From positions 9,424,001 through 9,488,000 of the forward strand of contig CP053156.1 in the NCBI GenBank assembly GCA_014607495.2: a stretch of 64,000 nt of DNA, written 5' to 3'. Both the position numbers and the translations under genes were made by a program. This stretch comes from Carposina sasakii (Eukaryota; Arthropoda; Insecta; Lepidoptera; Carposinidae). The notes below the pieces were generated by a model. That model searched no databases. It saw only the letters and a program-made list of their open reading frames with translations, and was not told where the DNA came from. Every line of letters starts with the position of its first letter. The first letter of the stretch is position 1. Positions 57,701 through 64,000 of the stretch are shown here, piece after piece.

Positions 57701-59215
57701 TCCTATTGGTGAATGATAGCCCTGGGAGGGACTGGGAACCATTCCTGGAGCTGGGTTTTCTTCATTCATAACTCAGCTATAAACCGCAAGGTGTGAATCA
57801 TATTCTGAGACTTTATGTTTTATTGCTTTAGTCTCTGCATTTAAATAGCAATTCTTCATATTTAAATAACATCTTATATAGCACCATTTATTATTCAGTA
57901 TCTTAACAATATACGGCGTTCATTAATGAATCCGTTCTGTGTTATTCATAGGAACACTTGTCAAATATTTGTGCGCCGCACTTAGGCCGGAGTCACACTC
58001 GTCGTCGAACACCTTATGAATATGCATATGAGAGGTGGATCACCTGTGTGAGCCCTTTACTATTTGTTCACGAAAATATCACCCTTTGTTGTCTTACTGC
58101 TGTCGACAGCAGCTTCAAAGCAGCACGCCTACTTTTCAAAGTGAGTAGGTTAAACAAGGTATTTGACAAGTAATTTTAGGACAATATGTCTATTTAAAAC
58201 TTTAAATCACTAAGCACTTACACAGATAGTGCACACTGATAGTAGTATAATTAGGTATTCTATTTCTTTTTCGGAGCTTCGGATTTTTTTTATTATTATT
58301 ATTATTATATGTAAACAGGCAGGCAGTTGAGGCAACGGATTTTTTTTTACATAATATTATATCTATTGCTCCAGTATTTTGCACTTAGAGTTATATTACA
58401 TATGAAAATATTTATAATTTCGACCATGTATATGTCATGAAAGGTACTTCGAAAATCTTTTTTAAATATTTAATATCTAACTATATATTAAATTGAATTC
58501 AAATAAGTATTGAGTAAAAATGAAAGAATACATTTTGCGTTCAATTTTTAATAGCTTAAGCAAACTTCGGGATTTTTATGTAAACGCGTTTGGTATCCAA
58601 ATTTCGTGAGAGCTAACAAAGCTGCAGGCTTTTAAGGAAACGCGGGCGCTTTTCTCTATGGAAAAAAAAAACAGAAAATACCTTTGAAACAGAACTCCGA
58701 TGATGTTTACACCGGCCCTGTTAATGAAACGTTACACTTCATTCACTCAACTATACGAGTAGTAGGTCTCTTTCTTCGAAGTTTGCTTTGTACATACATA
58801 GAGAAGAGTGACAACAGTTTGAGTCAACTATATTAAATTAGACCAAAAGGAGGATGAGAGAAAAAGACACAGTTTTGGGTAAACTATCTGGATGTTTCTA
58901 ACTCAATAACCTATGCGTAAAGCAATGTTTTTTAAACATATAACCAAAATGTATAATAAATAGGCATGTACTGTAGAATTTAGATATAGAGCCGACATAT
59001 TTAATAATATTATAATACGACAACACCAACTGATAATAATTATTTGAAATATACAAAATATTTATAAATAAGTATGTAGTTATTTGAACCGCGTAATTTT
59101 TAGGCATAGGATTCATGTTATTTTTCTTTTCTCCCTCAAATTAAGCTGAAATGTAGTAAATCTAAGTAAATATCTATATTTTTATAAATATGTTTTAAGA
59201 AATGAAAAAAGTTTC

Positions 59216-59310
59216 ACCCGCGTGGGACTCGAACCCACGACCTCTTACATTCCGTGCAGCGCTCTCACCAACTGAGCTACCGGGTCAATTAACTCGGATG
59301 ACGAATTTGA
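59216..59310 (-). mobile_element. tRNA-derived SINE head in hh intron 1
   Basis: Minus strand: 'cgtcatccgagttaattgac' leader, 'ccggtagctcagttggtgag' (A-box, clean D-arm), 'gtcgtgggttcgagtcccac' (B-box, perfect T-arm). The acceptor stem is only partly paired and the anticodon arm does not form a stem. The same leader and layout at 6893-7025 show this is a SINE family rather than a working tRNA gene. Confidence 0.65.
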
Positions 59311-62300
59311 CCATGTCTTTTAAACTTTTATTCTTACATTACGTTTTTGGCAACGTTATTTTTTCATCCCGATAGCTATACACTAGCCAAATCTCGGTAA
59401 ACAAAGCTGAATCCCTCAGCACAATATTGAATGATGAAACGATCAACCATATTCCAGCGGATTATATTATGGAGAAGTATCTCATAAATTTATCTAAAAT
59501 TATCAATATTTTTAATTTTACATATATCTACAACTAATTAATTCCTAAAAATTCTAAAAAAGTGAAATCAAACTGCTAGCCAGTAAATAAAATATCCCGT
59601 CAAATTGTCAAAAGAAGGTAAAGGCTATAACCACAATTTTTCTTTGAATTGTCACAAAAAAATATTGATTGAACAGCATCATCAATGAGCGGTTATTTAA
59701 AAGTATCAATAAACATCAATAATACGTAACATAGTGGGAGCCAGGTGCAAATAACTCGAGTTTTTCATTGATACTTCGTTTACTCCAATTGTGAGATATT
59801 CCCTAGGGGCCGATTGAATGTTGTATGTTTTGGTTAACGCTCCTGGGATGAGTGTGTCATCTATCACATTATAAAATAATAATAAAAGTACCTATATTGT
59901 TAGTAACTGAGTATACGCCTCCTAGATGATAGGAGAAAACAAAAACTCCTAACTTTGTGGAACAGGATATTGTTATTGGGATAAAAGAAAGCTTAGGTAA
60001 ATCCATTCCATGATAAGGTATTATGCAAATTTATGATGAAAAGGTAACCATTAAGCAGACGGACAGACAGATAGTCTTCATTAAATCATTATAACAAACA
60101 ATCAAAGCTTGTATTTCCAATTATAAAACAACATATGATCGCAAGTCCACTAGATTCTAGGTTCAGAGGCAAATCTGGCGCTTCATCGGTTATTTATTTT
60201 ATAGCGATCACCATGGCGGGGTCAGCGGCGGAGTCAATGAGACCATGCTCCGGAGATGCAAGTCATGCGAGCGAGCGATGGCATCCACGCTTCCGACACC
60301 GATATGACGTGCAGCCATCTTTTGTTTCTCACCGTCGTATTTATATCGTTCCTATAATCATGCCGTTTTTTTGGATGTCAAAAAACCATGTTGTGTTGAG
60401 AGCAAGGTTATGTTTTCAGGTTAGGGTGTAAGAAATATTAGGTGGGTACCGGAATATCTACCTATGGCGAATGCCGGTGAAAATTTTGAAGATAGGTGTT
60501 GTCGAAACGAATTGTATAATTGATGTAACTATGTACTACTAACTCGAGCAATTACTTCAGCATCATAACTATGTAATTATTCAAGTTATTTCACCTAAAT
60601 AACTGGAACTTCACGCTGCATAATGATTCTTTAAAGCTGCTGCCATTAGAGAAAATTTATAGCGGTAACTTATAAAAAGTAATCACCAACTAGCCACTAA
60701 CATGGAAATATGTAGACGAGTATCTTATATAAAAAAAGAAATAGGCGTACATTCCCGGTCTCCATAATTATCATTTTCGCTAAATCGCGGGGCCATAACC
60801 ATTAAACGGCGTATCGTGCTTTAATGCGTCAACCCTCGTTCACTCGATAACTGGTGTTGATCGATTTGCATCAGTAATTACGTCACTTTTAGCCGAGCAG
60901 GTGATGAAAACGCGACAAGTACGTGATTGCGGGAGGCGACGACGCCCCTTCCGACGCAACCGGTCGAAAGAGCTTTTACTTTGCGCTGCATTAGCCGCGA
61001 TGCGAGATAGCGCTCCTCCTTACAGGAAAACATCTGGACGGATTCTTGTTACGCATATTTTTCATTAAGGACTAGAAAAATTCAGGGTTTTTCATAAAAG
61101 CTGAAAATTTTGGAAGAGAGTACGGTTTTGACACATAATTTTGATATTTTACTAACTAGAACCAATAACGATAAAAGCACATATCTAATACTTACTATAA
61201 TCAGTATTTAACTGTTTACTAGCAGTGTGTAGGTAGGTAATAATTTATAGAAATTAACTTCCTTGTCACATAAAATATGATGAATCTTTGCTAGCATCAC
61301 GACTCTTTCCTGCACGAGTCGCTCCGGTACATTACCTGCGATGTTAACAAACAACGAATAGCATTAAGTGACAGATAATCACATAAAGGCGAATGCCTGA
61401 CGCGCTTGTGTTATCGTAATAAAATGAATTATTGATTTATCAGTAAGTATATCAGAACTTGATAATTCCAGCTGTCGCGTCATATTGGCCACGGGCCACT
61501 GCTTGCGCCCGCCTAATCTCCGGTACGGTCTGGAGGAGCATCTCACTTACGAACCGTTCTCATCAACATCTCACCTCAAAAGAATAATAAACGATATTTA
61601 TTACGCCATTGACATGTAATCGCCGCGCTCATTGTTTATCCGTCGACCTAAAGAGGAGTGATCACGTCGCGTGGGTGTAAAGTCAACAATCGCACACCGA
61701 TCACACTATACGTCCTCTTTTGCTGACGGTCCCGAAGAGCCTCTTGATAATATTTTATAAGACAAATAACCCGATAAAGATGTTTTGACGTGAACCCGTG
61801 TTCATCGCTCACACTAAAATGCGTTCAGTGAACGCGCATTATAAAATATTTATTTACAATTTTGTGCTTTTGGGTAGAAAAAGAACAAAAAAAATAATTT
61901 AGTGTCAACTTTATTGGTGGCGAGTAAAGCGTTAAGACGATCGGTCGTGTTTAATACTTTGACAGGACTTAAGGCGGCTGACTTTACTTACAGATCCATT
62001 AGCATTGTTTTAGGGGATTATAGTGGCGCTTAGGAGCGAGCAGTGTGTCGACACGCATATTTTTATGACACATGTCCTTTTGTTTTCATATTATCAGTGT
62101 GAAGCGACTACCGTTCAGATAAGTATGGACGAGTTTTGATATCGTAAGCCTCTTTAGTTTTTTGTACGTCCATTACATCACAATCACAATGGACTCTATA
62201 AATCCAAATAGTTTTGATTTGGTCCAGTCTCCTCGGCCGTATTAAAAAGAGAAGTAATATTTTTCGGATCGCTTTGACCGCTGTCGTGTCAGGCTCGCGT

Positions 62301-64000
62301 ACGCGGTCGGTGTCAGGTTTCACAAAAGGTTTTCAGATTGTTTTCTGTGCCCAAAACAAAACCGATATCTTCGGTAATTTGACGAAATCAAGCGATGACA
62401 ACGGCGAGGCATTTTAGAAACCCCAACTAAGGTAATGTTGGACTCTAATATGTGCTTTTTAAGAGTGCGCCGTGATCTGCGATCTGCAGAGATAACTTCG
62501 TTCTGTTTTACAAAATATTAGTTTACATACAGCGATGCGCTTCAATTCGATTTATTGTCTTGTCATTGACATGGGGTTATCTAAAAGACGTGGATACATC
62601 TGTGGAATTTTGCGATATGTTCATCTAAAACTTTTCAGAAAAATCGAAGATATCAAGTGTTTTGAAAGCTGCATTTAAATGTTTAAAGAAGTGTAGATAA
62701 TCCGTTTACGTCATTTTATCAGTGTGGTTATTTATTTATTGGTAGTAACTGTTTTTATCGTGGCTGTCCATTAGTCTGCCTTTGTCAGGCTGCGCGAGCG
62801 CGTCCGGGGGCGCGGGCGTGAGAACATACAGACGGTCAACATAACTTTATGATTACACATATACCAATCTTATGTGTCATCTCGGTAGTAAAACACAGGG
62901 CTTAATGAATAATAGTGGGTGGAGGGGCATTGCCACGCCCATTTTGGAACTTAGGCGATTTTTTTCTTTTAATTTGGATATTTATCTACTGGAATTCTGA
63001 ATACAGTAGGCTATGTAAAAGACACTTACCCCAAAAAAAATAGGAACGAATATTATGAATCGAATCTAAACTCTCGTTGTATAGAGATAGTTTAGACGTC
63101 AAACTAGCAAAAATATGAAAAATAATAGAAAAAGCCAAAAAGCTATTTGAAATATGAAATCGTAGGTAATTCCGCTTGCAACACTTTACAACGAATAAGT
63201 ACCTATACAATTAACAATTTTGCTATATGTTACCAGCTAGGCATATGGTCATATTTTTCATATAAGAAAACTACAACCAGAATCCAGTGTGGTTTCGGAG
63301 GAGGAAGGAGAGCTTTAGGAGAGTGCGTCTTTCACTACATTACGCCTCTTACAAACATGTATAAAATGCATTCTATGATTTCGTGGTATATTAATCAAAC
63401 AGTGCATACATTGGTGCATACTTACTTAACATTTGTCAATTGTTTTTACCCCGTCTAACGGTAGTCAACATTGGCCGACAAGTTCGCGGAGCCGGGACCG
63501 ATCAAAGGGGTCGGCCGAAAATTAATTATCAATTTGTCGTGGGTGCCAGGACGACATAAATCGATCGCAGTATCTGCACATTAGCCACGCTACTCCAAGA
63601 TAAGGATAACAAATGCCCAGTTTAAGGTTATCTTTACATCGCGGACATGAGACCGCTTTTTGCCACCACATCCATCCACACAACCTTTTTAATGTGCTCT
63701 ACCTTTATGCTCCAGTTGGTTTGTCATTTTGTTCTTTTTGAGGGATAAAAAGGGTTTGGTCCGGATTTTGGTATGAAAATATACAGATTAGGCATTTGTT
63801 GATACTACTGTCAAATGTTTGAAATAGCTGGTTCCTGAAATGCTTTGTTTGGGAGCCAATGATTTGTAATATAACGCACAAATCCATGGCAATATAAAAT
63901 TTTCATTTATTAAAAAAACCAGTACCTGTCTTATAATTTGCTTATAACCTCTCTCGCTGGTATCAAGCTGGCTTTGTGTTTAATCTACAATCCCGAGATT

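Larger units (their letters stand above)
54550..64000 (-). other. hh intron 1 (partial), low in repeats
   Basis: No hedgehog exon 1 sequence is visible here, so this is taken as at least 9.4 kb of intron 1. It contains one MITE (about 54630-54752) and one SINE (59216-59310), a short (TTA)n run at about 58285-58305, and otherwise unique sequence. GC-richer patches occur at about 55480-55690, 56530-56590, 56800-56960, 60200-60320, 60890-61020, 61460-61560 and 62780-62830. Given the complex control of hh in insects these are candidate enhancers or Polycomb-type elements, which is an inference from repeat depletion and composition only. Confidence 0.5.

Noticed and set aside
59216..59288. Possible tRNA gene on the minus strand
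   Set aside because: The T-arm and D-arm are good, but the anticodon arm does not pair and the acceptor stem is incomplete. The same leader and head occur at 6893-7025 with a SINE tail.

Overview
The window looks like moth or butterfly (Lepidoptera) nuclear DNA. It is AT-rich and has few genes. It is full of interspersed repeats of lepidopteran style: tRNA-headed SINEs, a (TTA)n-tailed RTE-type LINE, a (TTTGA)n-tailed LINE, small palindromic MITEs, and 3' ends of LINEs carrying the 'cctattgcagtccactgctgg' box. No bacterial operon, CRISPR array, rRNA gene or convincing tRNA gene was found.

One gene is clearly identified: hedgehog (hh), on the minus strand. Three coding exons lie at 54549-54288 (end of the secreted signalling domain), 46579-46437 (autoprocessing site and start of the Hint domain) and 45179-44712 (rest of the Hint domain and stop codon). 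Exon 1 (signal peptide and start of the signalling domain) was not found and should lie beyond base 64000, so at least 9.4 kb of intron 1 fills the right end. A probable 3' UTR of about 2.1 kb follows the stop down to a polyadenylation signal near 42625.

A second gene is represented only by its last coding exon at 1731-1466 (minus), which encodes a single-pass membrane protein C-terminus that I do not recognise. Two further coding-looking fragments (16755-16967 and 31095-31406, both minus) are uncertain.

Layout: 1-2 kb, terminal exon of the membrane protein. 2-42 kb, a gene desert built from transposon debris. It holds a large fold-back element at 25233-30310 with a nested 5'-truncated LINE, a partner copy of that element at 10625-12620, a decayed RTE LINE at 32978-36940, two copies of another LINE tail (32.3 kb and 41 kb), and a 0.5-kb sequence duplicated around the second of these. 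42.6-64 kb, the hh locus, with only a few repeat insertions and several GC-rich blocks that may be regulatory.

The most unusual signal is the fold-back element. Compared with its partner copy, its right arm reads like a backbone interleaved, in order, with short blocks complementary to its own left arm. This is either a strange palindrome-forming or palindrome-decay process or a consensus artefact of long-read assembly. I found no clear new protein system.
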